64,000 bases of DNA from Stenotrophomonas bentonitica (GTDB lineage: Bacteria; Pseudomonadota; Gammaproteobacteria; Xanthomonadales; Xanthomonadaceae): assembly GCF_013185915.1 (NCBI RefSeq), contig NZ_JAAZUH010000002.1:1-64000 (forward strand). Reading direction: 5' to 3'. How positions within the stretch are numbered: the first letter of the stretch is position 1; each line of letters begins with the position of its first letter. A model generated the notes under the pieces. It did no database searches. It was not told the origin of the DNA and was given only the letters and a program-made list of their open reading frames with translations. Position numbers and translations under genes: made by a program. This document shows, piece by piece, positions 8,964 to 17,788 of the stretch.

Positions 8964-9122
8964 GGGATAAGGAGGCGGGGCTGGTCCCCGCTTCCGCCTG
9001 CCTGCCGGCACGGGCTGTGCCGGGCGACGTCCTTCTTCTGCAGGGGCGCTCGATCCACCGCTCCACTTCACAGCTATAAGCGGCCCAGAGCCGTACATAA
9101 TCCAATCAATCAAGGAATCAAC
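8964..9122 (+). other. Structured 159-nt spacer between rplR and rpsE
   Basis: The spacer contains at least two GC-rich hairpins: GCGGGG with CCCCGC near 8975-8990, and CCGGCAC with GTGCCGG near 9005-9024. A CATAAT near 9095 resembles a -10 box but has no convincing -35. AAGGA precedes rpsE. There is no reading frame of note. It could be a processing site, a leader for an internal promoter or a ribosomal-protein binding site; none is proven. Confidence 0.4.
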
Positions 9123-9665
9123 ATGGCAGAAGAACGTCAGCAGCGGGGTCGCGATCGCGACCGCAACCGCGAAGAGAAAGTCGACGACGGCATGATCGAA
9201 AAGCTGGTCGCGGTCAACCGCGTCAGCAAGACCGTCAAGGGTGGCCGCCAGTTCACCTTCACCGCACTGACCGTGGTCGGTGACGGCGCAGGCAAGGTCG
9301 GCTTCGGTTATGGCAAGGCGCGCGAAGTGCCGGTCGCCATCCAGAAGTCGATGGAGCAGGCTCGCAAGAACCTGGCCGACGTCGATCTGAACAACGGCAC
9401 CCTGTGGCACCCGGTGAAGTCCGGCCACGGCGCAGCCCGCGTGTTCATGATGCCGGCCTCGGAAGGTACCGGTGTGATCGCCGGTGGTGCCATGCGCGCC
9501 GTCCTGGAAGCCGTTGGCGTCAAGAACGTGCTGGCCAAGGCCGTCGGTTCGCGCAACCCGATCAACCTGGTTCGCGCCACGTTGAAGGGTCTGTCGGAAA
9601 TGCAGTCGCCGGTCCGCATCGCGGCCAAGCGCGGCAAGAAGGTGGAGGATCTCAACCATGGCTGA
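9123..9665 (+). CDS. rpsE: 30S ribosomal protein S5
   Basis: S5 lies at the mRNA entry channel; mutations affect fidelity and spectinomycin response. The product is 180 aa (E. coli 167). The extra residues are a highly charged N-terminal stretch ([19 protein letters not shown]) before the conserved core [19 protein letters not shown]. The [11 protein letters not shown] and [20 protein letters not shown] segments are typical. Its last 8 nt overlap the rpmD start. Confidence 0.97.
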   Translation: MAEERQQRGRDRDRNREEKVDDGMIEKLVAVNRVSKTVKGGRQFTFTALTVVGDGAGKVGFGYGKAREVPVAIQKSMEQARKNLADVDLNNGTLWHPVKSGHGAARVFMMPASEGTGVIAGGAMRAVLEAVGVKNVLAKAVGSRNPINLVRATLKGLSEMQSPVRIAAKRGKKVEDLNHG

Positions 9666-9849
9666 TGACACCGCCAAGACCGTCAAGGTCCGCCTCGTCG
9701 GCGGCCTGCGTGGCACCCAGTCGCGTCACCGCCTGTCGGTGCGTGCCCTGGGCCTGAACAAGCTCAACGATGTGCGTGTACTGAAGGACAGCCCGCAGGT
9801 TCGCGGCCTGATCAACAAGGTCCACTACCTCGTCAAGGTTGAGGAATAA
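9658..9849 (+). CDS. rpmD: 50S ribosomal protein L30
   Basis: L30 is a small 50S protein. The product is 63 aa (E. coli 59): [20 protein letters not shown], then [20 protein letters not shown]. The start lies within the end of rpsE (8-nt overlap) behind GGAGG, so translation is coupled. rplO begins 4 nt after its stop. Confidence 0.95.
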   Translation: MADDTAKTVKVRLVGGLRGTQSRHRLSVRALGLNKLNDVRVLKDSPQVRGLINKVHYLVKVEE

Positions 9850-9853
9850 TCCA

Positions 9854-10297
9854 ATGACCATGCATCTCAATGAACTGAGCCCGGCACCGGGCGCGCGCAA
9901 AGAGCGCACCCGCGTGGGCCGTGGTATCGGCTCGGGCCTGGGCAAGACCTGTGGCCGCGGCCACAAGGGCTCGTTCGCCCGTAAGGGTGGCGGCAAGATC
10001 AAGGCAGGCTTCGAAGGCGGCCAGACCCCGATGCAGCGTCGTCTGCCGAAGGTCGGTTTCCGTTCGAAGATGGCCAAGGACACTGCCGAAGTGCTCTCGT
10101 ACCATCTGGACCGCCTGGAAGCCGGCGAGATCGATTTTGCCGCGCTGCGCGCTGCGAAGCTGGTCCCGAGCACGGCCAAGCAGGCCAAGATCGTCATGAA
10201 GGGTGGCCTGACCAAGGCCTTCACCCTGAAGGGCATCGCTGCAACGGCCGGTGCCAAGGCCGCGATCGAAGCTGCCGGCGGCAGCGTACAGGAGTAA
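9854..10297 (+). CDS. rplO: 50S ribosomal protein L15
   Basis: L15 is a late-assembly 50S protein. The product is 147 aa (E. coli 144), starting MTMHLNELSPAPGARKERTR. A TTG further upstream is in frame but within rpmD; GAGGA at 9841-9845 is 8 nt from the ATG at 9854, which is the family start. Conserved GRGIGSGLGKTCGRGHKG and GFEGGQTPMQRRLPK segments are present. secY follows after 3 nt. Confidence 0.96.
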   Translation: MTMHLNELSPAPGARKERTRVGRGIGSGLGKTCGRGHKGSFARKGGGKIKAGFEGGQTPMQRRLPKVGFRSKMAKDTAEVLSYHLDRLEAGEIDFAALRAAKLVPSTAKQAKIVMKGGLTKAFTLKGIAATAGAKAAIEAAGGSVQE

Positions 10298-10300
10298 GAC

Positions 10301-11656
10301 ATGGCGCAAGCTGGCATTGGTAACCTGGGCGGCGGGCTCGGCAAGTTCACGGAACTTCGCCAGCGTCTGCTGTTCGTCGTCGGGGCTTTGATCGTCTACC
10401 GCATCGGCTGTTATGTGCCGGTGCCGGGCGTCAATCCCGATGCCATGCTTGCGCTCATGGAGGCGCAGGGCGGCGGTATCGTGGACATGTTCAACATGTT
10501 CTCGGGCGGCGCCCTGCACCGTTTCAGCATTTTCGCGCTGAACGTGATGCCGTACATTTCGGCGTCCATCGTGATGCAGCTGGCGGTCCACATCTTCCCG
10601 GCGCTCAAGGCGCTGCAGAAGGAAGGTGAATCCGGCCGTCGCAAGATCACCCAATATTCCCGCATCGGCGCCGTGTTGCTGGCGGTGGTGCAGGGCGGCA
10701 GCATCGCGCTGGCGCTGCAGAACCAGCTGTCCCCGACCGGTGCGCCGGTGGTGTACGCGCCGGGCATGGGCTTCGTGCTCACCGCCGTGGTCGCGCTGAC
10801 CGCAGGCACCATCTTCCTGATGTGGGTCGGCGAGCAGGTCACCGAGCGCGGCATCGGCAACGGTGTGTCGCTGATCATCTTCGCCGGCATCGTGGCCGGC
10901 CTGCCGGGCGCGGTCATCCACACCTTCGACGCGTTCCGCGAGGGCAACCTGCAGTTCATCCAGCTGCTGCTGATCGCGCTGGTGGTGCTGGCCTTCACCT
11001 TCTTCGTGGTGTTCGTCGAACGCGGCCAGCGCCGCATCACGGTGAACTACGCACGTCGCCAGGGCGGCCGCAACGCGTACATGAACCAGACCTCGTTCCT
11101 GCCGCTGAAGCTGAACATGGCGGGCGTGATCCCGGCCATCTTCGCCTCCAGCATCCTGGCGTTCCCGACCACCCTGGCCATGTGGTCCGGCCAGGCCAGC
11201 TCGGCTACCTGGCTGCAGAAGGTAGCCAACGCCCTGGGTCCGGGCGAACCGCTGCACATGATCGTGTTCGCGGCGCTGATCACCGGTTTCGCGTTCTTCT
11301 ATACCGCGCTGGTGTTCAACTCGCAGGAAACCGCCGACAACCTGAAGAAGTCGGGCGCGCTGATTCCGGGCATCCGTCCGGGCAAGGCCACCGCCGACTA
11401 TGTCGACGCCGTGCTGACCCGCCTGACCGCGGCCGGTTCTGCGTACCTGGTGATCGTCTGCCTGCTGCCGGAAATCATGCGCACGCAGCTGAACGCCTCG
11501 TTCTACTTCGGCGGCACCTCGCTGCTGATCGTGGTGGTGGTGGTGATGGACTTCATTGCGCAGATCCAGGCGCACCTGATGTCGCACCAGTACGAGAGCC
11601 TTCTGAAGAAGGCCAACCTGAGGGGCGGCAACCGCGGCGGTTTTGCCCGCGGCTGA
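10301..11656 (+). CDS. secY: Protein translocase subunit SecY
   Basis: SecY forms the inner-membrane protein-conducting channel with SecE and SecG. The product is 451 aa (E. coli 443) with about ten hydrophobic segments. Visible hallmarks: [13 protein letters not shown], the [18 protein letters not shown] plug-region segment, and the cytoplasmic-loop [19 protein letters not shown] that contacts SecA and the ribosome. It is the last gene of the spc cluster. rpmJ, which usually follows, is absent; instead a 366-nt structured region leads to rpsM. Confidence 0.97.
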   Translation: MAQAGIGNLGGGLGKFTELRQRLLFVVGALIVYRIGCYVPVPGVNPDAMLALMEAQGGGIVDMFNMFSGGALHRFSIFALNVMPYISASIVMQLAVHIFPALKALQKEGESGRRKITQYSRIGAVLLAVVQGGSIALALQNQLSPTGAPVVYAPGMGFVLTAVVALTAGTIFLMWVGEQVTERGIGNGVSLIIFAGIVAGLPGAVIHTFDAFREGNLQFIQLLLIALVVLAFTFFVVFVERGQRRITVNYARRQGGRNAYMNQTSFLPLKLNMAGVIPAIFASSILAFPTTLAMWSGQASSATWLQKVANALGPGEPLHMIVFAALITGFAFFYTALVFNSQETADNLKKSGALIPGIRPGKATADYVDAVLTRLTAAGSAYLVIVCLLPEIMRTQLNASFYFGGTSLLIVVVVVMDFIAQIQAHLMSHQYESLLKKANLRGGNRGGFARG

Positions 11657-11671
11657 TAAGCCTGTTACACT
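11643..11671 (+). promoter_or_regulatory. Candidate alpha-operon promoter inside secY 3' end
   Basis: TTGCCC at 11643-11648 and TACACT at 11666-11671 are 17 bp apart. Transcription from here would give a leader of roughly 345 nt before rpsM. The -35 is imperfect. A second, weaker candidate near the gene is TAGTAT at 11931-11936. Confidence 0.4.
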
Positions 11672-12022
11672 TTCGTCTTCCTGACGTGATGGTCCTCCGC
11701 TTCGCGGACCTGGCCACACAAACGAAGGGCGGCCCCCGCAGCGGTTCCGGGTGGGGGTGAGATCGGGTGGTTCCGCGCTGGAGTAGCGCGGGCGGCACCG
11801 GGGGGAGGGCTCGCAAGGGTCCATCCATCGAGGTCAACCTGGTCCGGCGCCGGAGCCTGGGCACACTCCCTGGGCCGGGTCCATGAAACCTTTCAGGTTT
11901 CACGGGCTTCCAAGCACACCGGAACCTTGTTAGTATTGCTGGTTCAATTTTTGATCCATCCTGCCGGATTCGCGCGCCTTCAAGGTGCGCTGTCGGCCAT
12001 CACTCAGCTGGAGAACCGCGTC
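11672..12022 (+). promoter_or_regulatory. Long structured leader of the alpha operon
   Basis: This gene-free stretch holds several stems: CCGCGC (11773-11778) with GCGCGG (11786-11791); TCCGGCGCCGGA near 11848; and GAAACC with GGTTTC near 11885-11902. In E. coli S4 represses this operon by binding a pseudoknot in the rpsM leader. The structure here suggests comparable control, but no S4 pseudoknot was identified. No rpmJ reading frame is present. Confidence 0.45.
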
Positions 12023-12379
12023 ATGGCGCGTATTGCAGGCGTCAACCTGCCAGCCCAGAAGCATGTCTGGGTCGGGTTGCAAAGCATTTACGGCATCGGC
12101 CGTACCCGTTCGAAGAAGGTCTGCGACGCTGCAGGCGTCACTTCGACCACCAAGATCCGCGATCTGTCGGAGCCGGAAATCGAGCGTCTGCGCTCGGAAG
12201 TGGCCAAGTACATCGTGGAAGGCGATCTGCGCCGTGAAATCGGTATCGCGATCAAGCGCCTGATGGACCTGGGCTGCTACCGCGGTCTGCGTCACCGTCG
12301 CGGCCTGCCGCTGCGTGGTCAGCGCACCCGTACCAACGCCCGCACCCGCAAGGGCCCGCGCAAGGCGATCAGGAAGTAA
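12023..12379 (+). CDS. rpsM: 30S ribosomal protein S13
   Basis: S13 is a 30S head protein that contacts P-site tRNA and forms inter-subunit bridges. The product is 118 aa, the E. coli length, starting [20 protein letters not shown]. The frame stays open upstream for 32 codons but only this start fits the family. The signature [20 protein letters not shown] is intact. It is the first gene of the alpha operon; rpsK follows after 12 nt. Confidence 0.97.
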   Translation: MARIAGVNLPAQKHVWVGLQSIYGIGRTRSKKVCDAAGVTSTTKIRDLSEPEIERLRSEVAKYIVEGDLRREIGIAIKRLMDLGCYRGLRHRRGLPLRGQRTRTNARTRKGPRKAIRK

Positions 12380-12391
12380 GGGACCTAAGAA

Positions 12392-12781
12392 ATGGCTAAG
12401 CCCGTCGCTAAGACCAAGAAGAAGATCAAGCGCGTCGTCACTGACGGCGTTGCCCACGTCCACGCTTCGTTCAACAACACCATCGTGACCATCACCGACC
12501 GCCAGGGCAACGCTCTGTCGTGGGCGACGTCCGGTGGCGCTGGCTTCCGCGGTTCGCGTAAGTCCACCCCGTTCGCTGCCCAGGTGGCTGCCGAGAAGGC
12601 CGGCCGTGCCGCGCTCGACTACGGCGTCAAGTCCCTGGAAGTCCGCATCAAGGGCCCGGGTCCGGGTCGTGAGTCGGCCGTGCGCTCGCTGAACAACGTG
12701 GGCTACAAGATCACCAACATCATCGACGTGACGCCAATCCCGCACAACGGGTGCCGTCCGCCGAAGAAGCGTCGCGTCTAA
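12392..12781 (+). CDS. rpsK: 30S ribosomal protein S11
   Basis: S11 is on the 30S platform near the mRNA exit site. The product is 129 aa, the E. coli length. It contains [20 protein letters not shown] and the C-terminal signature [17 protein letters not shown]. It sits 12 nt after rpsM and 14 nt before rpsD, whose AAGGAG directly follows its stop. Confidence 0.97.
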   Translation: MAKPVAKTKKKIKRVVTDGVAHVHASFNNTIVTITDRQGNALSWATSGGAGFRGSRKSTPFAAQVAAEKAGRAALDYGVKSLEVRIKGPGPGRESAVRSLNNVGYKITNIIDVTPIPHNGCRPPKKRRV

Positions 12782-12795
12782 AGGAGCGATAAGAA

Positions 12796-13425
12796 ATGGC
12801 TCGTTATATCGGTCCTACCTGTAAGCTCGCCCGCCGCGAAGGCGCCGACCTTTCCCTCAAGAGCCCGGCCCGTGCGCTGGACTCCAAGTGCAAGCTGGAG
12901 CAGAAGCCCGGCCAGCACGGCGCGACCGCCCGCAAGGGCAAGCTGTCCGACTACGCCACCCAGCTGCGTGAAAAGCAGAAGGTCAAGCGTATCTACGGTC
13001 TGCTGGAGCGTCAGTTCCGCAACTACTACAAGAAGGCCTCGACCAAGAAGGGCAACACCGGCGAGAACCTCCTGCAGCTGCTGGAAACCCGCCTGGACAA
13101 CGTTGTCTACCGCATGGGCTTCGCAGTGACCCGTCCGGCTGCCCGTCAGCTGGTCTCGCACCGCGGTGTCACCGTGAACGGCAAGTCGGTCAACCTGGCT
13201 TCGTACCAGGTCAAGGCTGGCGACGCTGTTGCCCTGTCCGAGAAGGCTGCCAAGCAGCTGCGCGTGCAGGAAGCCCTGACTGTGTCCAGCACGCATGACC
13301 TGCGTCCGTCGTGGATCGAAGTCGATGCAGGCAAGTTCGCCGGCATCTTCAAGGCCGTGCCGGATCGTTCGGACCTGCCTGCGGATATCAACGAAGCGCT
13401 GATCGTCGAGTTGTATTCGAAGTAA
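12796..13425 (+). CDS. rpsD: 30S ribosomal protein S4
   Basis: S4 initiates 30S assembly and represses the alpha operon in E. coli. The product is 209 aa (E. coli 206), beginning [20 protein letters not shown]. The S4 RNA-binding domain is in the second half ([20 protein letters not shown], then [15 protein letters not shown]). It is followed by a GC-rich hairpin in the 55-nt gap to rpoA. Confidence 0.97.
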   Translation: MARYIGPTCKLARREGADLSLKSPARALDSKCKLEQKPGQHGATARKGKLSDYATQLREKQKVKRIYGLLERQFRNYYKKASTKKGNTGENLLQLLETRLDNVVYRMGFAVTRPAARQLVSHRGVTVNGKSVNLASYQVKAGDAVALSEKAAKQLRVQEALTVSSTHDLRPSWIEVDAGKFAGIFKAVPDRSDLPADINEALIVELYSK

Positions 13426-13438
13426 TTCACATTGGAGA

Positions 13439-13460
13439 GCCCCCGGCGACGGCCGGGGGT
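13439..13460 (+). other. GC-rich hairpin between rpsD and rpoA
   Basis: CCCCCGGC and GCCGGGGG pair around a 4-nt loop, directly before the rpoA ribosome binding site TAGGAG. There is no T-run. It may slow ribosome or polymerase passage or mark mRNA processing. It is not a convincing terminator. Confidence 0.4.
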
Positions 13461-13480
13461 TCACTAGGAGAACCCGCAAC

Positions 13481-14479
13481 ATGACGGTTACCGCCAACCA
13501 GGTTCTGCGTCCTCGCGGTCCGCAGATCGAACGCCTTACCGACACCCGCGCCAAGGTCGTTATCGAACCCTTGGAGCGTGGTTACGGGCATACGCTGGGC
13601 AACGCCCTGCGTCGCGTGCTGCTGTCGTCCATCCCGGGCTTCGCCATCACGGAAGTCGAGATCGACGGCGTCCTGCACGAGTACACCACCCTCGAAGGCC
13701 TGCAGGAGGACGTGCTTGAAGTCCTGCTCAACCTGAAGGACGTGGCGATCCGTATGCACACTGGTGACAGCGCCACGCTGTCGCTGTCCAAGCAGGGTCC
13801 GGGTGTCGTGACCGCTGCCGATATCAAGGTCGACCACAACGTCGAGATCCTCAACACGGATCATGTCATCTGCCACCTGACCAAGGACACGGCAGTCAAC
13901 ATGCGCCTGAAGATCGAGCGTGGTTTCGGCTACCAGCCGGCCGCCGCGCGTCGTCGTCCGGACGAAGAAACCCGTGCCATCGGTCGTCTGGTCCTGGACG
14001 CGTCGTTCTCGCCGGTCCGTCGCGTCGCCTATTCGGTGGAAGCGGCCCGCGTCGAACAGCGTACCGATCTGGACAAGCTGGTGCTGGACATCGAAACCAA
14101 CGGCACGATCGATGCCGAGGAAGCCGTGCGCACCGCCGCCGACATCCTCAGCGATCAGCTGTCGGTGTTCGGTGACTTCACCCACCGCGACCGCGGTGCG
14201 GCCAAGCCGGCCAACAACGGCGTGGATCCGGTGCTGCTGCGCCCGATCGACGACCTGGAACTGACCGTGCGTTCGGCGAACTGCCTGAAGGCCGAGAGCA
14301 TCTACTACATCGGCGATCTGATCCAGAAGACCGAAGTGGAGCTGCTCAAGACCCCGAACCTCGGCAAGAAGTCGCTGACCGAGATCAAGGAAGTCCTCGC
14401 CCAGCGTGGTCTTTCGCTCGGCATGAAGCTGGAGAACTGGCCGCCGGCCGGTGTCGCCCAGCACGGCATGCTCGGCTGA
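13481..14479 (+). CDS. rpoA: RNA polymerase subunit alpha
   Basis: Alpha dimerises to nucleate RNA polymerase assembly, and its C-terminal domain binds UP-element DNA and activators. The product is 332 aa (E. coli 329). The N-terminal domain contains [20 protein letters not shown]; the C-terminal domain has the DNA-contact segment [19 protein letters not shown] and ends near KLENWPPAG. It lies in the usual place between rpsD and rplQ and is preceded by TAGGAG. Confidence 0.98.
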   Translation: MTVTANQVLRPRGPQIERLTDTRAKVVIEPLERGYGHTLGNALRRVLLSSIPGFAITEVEIDGVLHEYTTLEGLQEDVLEVLLNLKDVAIRMHTGDSATLSLSKQGPGVVTAADIKVDHNVEILNTDHVICHLTKDTAVNMRLKIERGFGYQPAAARRRPDEETRAIGRLVLDASFSPVRRVAYSVEAARVEQRTDLDKLVLDIETNGTIDAEEAVRTAADILSDQLSVFGDFTHRDRGAAKPANNGVDPVLLRPIDDLELTVRSANCLKAESIYYIGDLIQKTEVELLKTPNLGKKSLTEIKEVLAQRGLSLGMKLENWPPAGVAQHGMLG

Positions 14480-14497
14480 TCGAGTGTCACAGTTTTA

Positions 14498-14523
14498 CCC
14501 CGCACCTTCGGGTGCGGGGGCTT
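14498..14523 (+). terminator. Hairpin after rpoA, possible partial terminator
   Basis: CCCGCACC (14499-14506) pairs with GGTGCGGG (14511-14518) around a short loop, followed by GGCTTT. The T-run is poor. It lies in the 194-nt gap before rplQ, which is long for this operon, and may lower rplQ transcription or be a processing site. Confidence 0.4.
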
Positions 14524-14673
14524 TACCCGCAGCATCTCGCACCGACAGGCACCAGCCTGCGGTGACGGCCGGCCAGGAGGGCCGGCACCGGACCATCCGC
14601 AGTCCAAGCAGCAACGCCGGGAAGGCGACAGCGAAACCCAACCGATCCAACATTCTTTGAAGGAATACCCGTC

Positions 14674-15057
14674 ATGCGTCACATGAAATCCGGCCGCAAG
14701 TTCAGCCGTACCAGCGCCCACCGCGAAGCGATGTTCAAGAACATGGCCGCGTCGCTGTTCAAGCACGAGCTGATCAAGACCACCCTGCCGAAGGCCAAGG
14801 AACTGCGCCGCGTCGCCGAGCCGCTGATCACCCTGGCCAAGGTCGACTCCGTCGCCAACCGCCGTCTGGCCTTCGCCCGTCTGCGTGACAACGAAGCCGT
14901 TGGCAACCTGTTCACCACCCTGGGCCCGCGCTACGCGAACCGTCCGGGCGGCTACCTGCGACTGCTGAAGTGCGGTTTCCGCGCCGGCGACAACGCGCCG
15001 ATGGCCTACGTGGAACTGGTTGACCGCCCGGCCGTTGCCGAAGCCGTCGAAGAATAA
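14674..15057 (+). CDS. rplQ: 50S ribosomal protein L17
   Basis: L17 is a 50S protein near the exit tunnel. The product is 127 aa, the E. coli length. It starts [20 protein letters not shown], and contains [16 protein letters not shown] residues ([20 protein letters not shown]) and [20 protein letters not shown]. It ends the ribosomal-protein superoperon; a strong terminator follows 35 nt after the stop. Confidence 0.97.
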   Translation: MRHMKSGRKFSRTSAHREAMFKNMAASLFKHELIKTTLPKAKELRRVAEPLITLAKVDSVANRRLAFARLRDNEAVGNLFTTLGPRYANRPGGYLRLLKCGFRAGDNAPMAYVELVDRPAVAEAVEE

Positions 15058-15091
15058 TCTTCGACTGGCGGTACCCCAGGAATCATCGAGA

Positions 15092-15116
15092 AACCCGGCC
15101 TTGTGCCGGGTTTTTT
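15092..15116 (+). terminator. Intrinsic terminator of the ribosomal-protein operon
   Basis: AACCCGGC (15092-15099) pairs with GCCGGGTT (15105-15112), followed by a run of six T. It sits 35 nt after the rplQ stop. Confidence 0.9.
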
Positions 15117-15197
15117 GTTGGGTGCCTTCTTTGACGTCTAACGTCAACGTCAAAGGCACTGGTGATTTGCTGGTCACTGTGGGGCCCCGACCAGTAC

Positions 15198-15275
15198 GGG
15201 TTTGCGGGGGACGCCGTAAACCCATCCATGGGGGCTAAGTCGCGGCATCCATGCCGCTCATTCCCCCGCAAACCC
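15198..15275 (-). repeat. 78-bp double-hairpin element, copy A
   Basis: The ends GGGTTTGCGGGGGA and TCCCCCGCAAACCC pair to form an outer stem. Inside are two hairpins, CCCAT/ATGGG and GCGGCAT/ATGCCGC, giving a three-way junction. The outer stem extends into the flanks (GGCCCCGACCAGTAC with GCACCGGCCGGGGCC). Same family as 15522-15599 (opposite orientation) and 48115-48192. Strand label is arbitrary, chosen relative to copy B. Confidence 0.8.
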
Positions 15276-15383
15276 GCACCGGCCGGGGCCCAGAAAGTTG
15301 GTCGGTGAGCAGGTGGCCCATCGGCCGGGCGTGGGAGGTCGCAATCGTTTGGATGCCGGGCTGCGCCCGTCGCCTCTCCGTTG

Positions 15384-15445
15384 TGGAGCCGGGCTCTGCC
15401 CGGCTGCTCTTCCCCAACGAAGTAGTGCCGGGCGTGCCCGGCGTG
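15384..15445. repeat. SMAG-like palindrome pair in centre of the inverted repeat
   Basis: AGCCGGGC/GCCCGGCT near 15387-15405 and GTAG at 15422 followed by TGCCGGGC/GCCCGGCG are two short GC palindromes, the second with the GTAG head typical of Stenotrophomonas SMAG repeats. Confidence 0.6.
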
Positions 15446-15521
15446 CCTCAGATCGCGACCTCCCACGCCCAGCCATTGGGCCCCATGCGCACCGACGCAA
15501 CTTCGGGGCCACGTCGGGGAT

Positions 15522-15599
15522 GGGTTTGCGGGGGAATGAGCCGCATGGATGCGGCGACTTAGCCCCCATGGATGGGTTTACGGCGTCCCCCGCAAACCC
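15522..15599 (+). repeat. 78-bp double-hairpin element, copy B
   Basis: This is the reverse complement of copy A with only a one-base-pair swap in one inner hairpin (a compensatory G-C to C-G change). Its flanking arms GGCCACGTCGGGGAT and ATCCCCGGCGTGGCC also pair, but their sequence differs from copy A's arms. Confidence 0.8.
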
Positions 15600-15767
15600 A
15601 TCCCCGGCGTGGCCGGGCAGTGGAGCCTTCAGCCCTGCAGCTGTTCGCCCAGATACAAACAGAACAGTGCAGTCGGCAACTGAAGCCGACATACGGCAAT
15701 ACGCCACAGGCCAAGCCATTCACCACCCTGTTAATCTTGGCACCTGGACATTTCACGAGTATCTGCA

Positions 15768-16280
15768 ATGAATCCATTGCGCTGGAATTACCGCGCCCAG
15801 TTCCTGCTGGGGTTCCTGGTCTGCGCCGCCCTGCTGGGCTATGCCATCTGGTTGCAGTTGAAGATGGGCCTGGAACCGTGCCCGCTCTGCATCTTCCAGC
15901 GCATCGCGTTTGCCGCGCTCGGCCTGCTGTTCCTGATCGGGGCCCTGCATGGCCCGCGTGACCGGCCTGGGCGGATCACCTATGGCGTGCTGGCCTTCAT
16001 TGCCGCTGCCGTGGGCATCGGCATTGCCGGACGCCATGTGTACGTGCAGATGCTGCCCCAGGACATGGGCTCCAGCTGTGGGCCGCCGCTGTCGTTCCTG
16101 AGCGAAACGATGGGCCCGTTCGAAGTGTTCCGCACCGTGCTGACCGGTACCGGTAACTGCGGCAACATCGACTGGACCTTCCTCGGCCTGACCATGCCCA
16201 TGTGGAGCCTGGTCTGGTTCACCCTGCTGGGTTTGTGGGCGCTGGTGGTCAGCTTCCGCCGCGTTGCCCGCCGCCACTGA
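15768..16280 (+). CDS. dsbB: Disulfide bond formation protein DsbB
   Basis: DsbB is the inner-membrane quinone reductase that reoxidises periplasmic DsbA. The product is 170 aa with four hydrophobic segments. The first periplasmic cysteine pair is C38-C41 in EPCPLCIFQR. The second pair is C104 and C131, in the loop between TM3 and TM4. All four redox cysteines are present. It starts 151 nt after the inverted repeat, and a DAHP synthase gene follows 34 nt after its stop on the same strand. Confidence 0.93.
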   Translation: MNPLRWNYRAQFLLGFLVCAALLGYAIWLQLKMGLEPCPLCIFQRIAFAALGLLFLIGALHGPRDRPGRITYGVLAFIAAAVGIGIAGRHVYVQMLPQDMGSSCGPPLSFLSETMGPFEVFRTVLTGTGNCGNIDWTFLGLTMPMWSLVWFTLLGLWALVVSFRRVARRH

Positions 16281-16314
16281 TTGTTTTTACCCCCTCGATT
16301 GACTGGATACTGCG

Positions 16315-17697
16315 ATGACTGCCTCCGACCGCGCCACCCCGAACGCTTCCGTGCCGACCGACTGGTCGCCCGAGAGCTGGCGCGGCCGGCCCGCGCTGCA
16401 GATGCCGACCTATCCTGATCCGGTCGCGCTCGAGGCCTCCCTGCATGAGCTCAAGCGCCTGCCGCCGCTGGTGACCTCGTGGGAGATCCTCTCGCTCAAG
16501 CAGCAGCTCGCCGAAGCCCAGGAAGGCAAGCGGTTCCTCCTGCAGGGTGGCGACTGCGCCGAGAACTTCAGCGACTGCGAATCCACCACCATCTCCAACC
16601 GGCTCAAAGTCCTGCTGCAGATGAGCCTGGTGATGGTGCACGGCATGCGCAAGCCGGTCATCCGCGTCGGTCGTTTCGCCGGCCAGTACGCCAAGCCGCG
16701 CTCGGCCGACACCGAGACCCGCGATGGCGTCACCCTGCCGAGCTACCGTGGTGATGTGATCAACGCACCCGAGTTCACCGAAGCCGCGCGCCTGCCCGAT
16801 CCGCGCCGCATGCTGCAGGCCCACGCGCACTCGGCCATGACCATGAACTTCGTGCGCGCCCTGATCGATGGCGGCTTCGCCGACCTGCACCATCCCGAAT
16901 ACTGGAACCTCGACTGGGTACGGCACTCCCCGCTGGCCACCGACTACCAGAAGATGGTCTCCTCGATCGGCGACGCCGTGCATTTCATGGAGACCCTCTC
17001 CGGTGCCCAGGTGTACAACCTCAACCGGATCGACTTCTACACCTCGCACGAAGCCCTGCTGCTGCCCTACGAACAGGCGCTGACCCGCCAGGTGCCGCGC
17101 CAGCACGGCTGGCTCAATCTCAGCACCCACTACCCCTGGATCGGCATGCGCACCGCCGCGCTCGATGGCGCCCACGTCGAGTACCTGCGGGGCGTGCGCA
17201 ACCCGATTGCGATCAAGGTCGGTCCGTCCGTGCAGCCCGACCAGCTGCTGCGCCTGATCGACGTGCTCAACCCCGAGGATGAACCCGGCCGCCTCAGCTT
17301 CATCCATCGCATGGGCGCCGCGCAGATCGCCGAGAAGCTGCCGCCGTTGCTGGAGGCCGTCAAGCGCGATGGGCGTCGCGTGCTGTGGGTGTGTGATGCC
17401 ATGCACGGCAATACCGAAAGCACCAGCAACGGCTTCAAGACCCGTCGCTTCGACAACGTGCGCAGCGAAGTCGAACTGTCCTTCGACCTGCATGCCGCAG
17501 CGGGTACCCGCCTCGGTGGCGTGCACCTCGAGCTGACCGGCGAGGATGTCACCGAGTGCACCGGCGGCGCGCGCGAATTGACCGAGCGCGACCTGGAGCG
17601 TGCGTACCGTTCTTCGGTGGATCCGCGCCTGAACTACGAACAGTCGCTGGAAATTGCGATGGCGATCGTGCGCAAGCAGGGCGGCGCGACGGCGTAA
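16315..17697 (+). CDS. Class II DAHP synthase (3-deoxy-7-phosphoheptulonate synthase)
   Basis: This enzyme joins phosphoenolpyruvate and erythrose 4-phosphate, the first step of the shikimate pathway. The product is 460 aa, typical of the plant/Mycobacterium-like class II family and unrelated in length to the ~350-aa E. coli AroFGH. The hallmark FLLQGGDCAENF holds the metal-binding cysteine (C81). Other family segments are RVGRFAGQYAKPRS, STHYPWIGMRT and WVCDAMHGNT. Feedback properties cannot be read from the sequence. It lies close behind dsbB and is followed by a SMAG repeat. Confidence 0.93.
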   Translation: MTASDRATPNASVPTDWSPESWRGRPALQMPTYPDPVALEASLHELKRLPPLVTSWEILSLKQQLAEAQEGKRFLLQGGDCAENFSDCESTTISNRLKVLLQMSLVMVHGMRKPVIRVGRFAGQYAKPRSADTETRDGVTLPSYRGDVINAPEFTEAARLPDPRRMLQAHAHSAMTMNFVRALIDGGFADLHHPEYWNLDWVRHSPLATDYQKMVSSIGDAVHFMETLSGAQVYNLNRIDFYTSHEALLLPYEQALTRQVPRQHGWLNLSTHYPWIGMRTAALDGAHVEYLRGVRNPIAIKVGPSVQPDQLLRLIDVLNPEDEPGRLSFIHRMGAAQIAEKLPPLLEAVKRDGRRVLWVCDAMHGNTESTSNGFKTRRFDNVRSEVELSFDLHAAAGTRLGGVHLELTGEDVTECTGGARELTERDLERAYRSSVDPRLNYEQSLEIAMAIVRKQGGATA

Positions 17698-17704
17698 ACC
17701 CCAC

Positions 17705-17727
17705 GGACACGCGTGGCGTGTCCCTAC
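17705..17727. repeat. SMAG-type REP palindrome
   Basis: Reverse complement reads GTAGGGACACGCCACGCGTG followed by TCC: a GTAG head and a short perfect stem. It begins 8 nt after the DAHP synthase stop. Confidence 0.7.
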
Positions 17728-17788
17728 ATTACGATCATGCTGGTTCTGTCACCGTAGATCCCGTATTTGAATCAATGCGGGAGCACGC

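Larger units (their letters stand above)
15181..15615. repeat. Large ~435-bp inverted repeat after the ribosomal operon
   Basis: The left arm (about 15181-15345) and right arm (about 15451-15615) are reverse complements with roughly 85-95% identity over ~165 bp. Each arm carries a 78-bp double-hairpin core (15198-15275 and 15522-15599, opposite orientation) and an inner segment ending GGGCGTGGGAGGTCGC. The ~105-bp centre has two short GTAG/SMAG-like palindromes. Open frames across it are by-products of GC-rich palindromes. It fills most of the 650-nt gene-free gap before dsbB. Confidence 0.85.

Noticed and set aside
11765-11780. GGGTGGTTCCGCG in the rpsM leader resembles a T-box core
   Set aside because: T-boxes are a feature of Gram-positive tRNA-sensing leaders and none of the other conserved parts (specifier loop, AG bulge) could be found; a chance match in a GC-rich leader.
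15198-15275. Could the 78-bp element be an integron attC site
   Set aside because: No GTTRRRY-type core sites, no integrase or cassette genes; the outer stem is longer and GC-rich.
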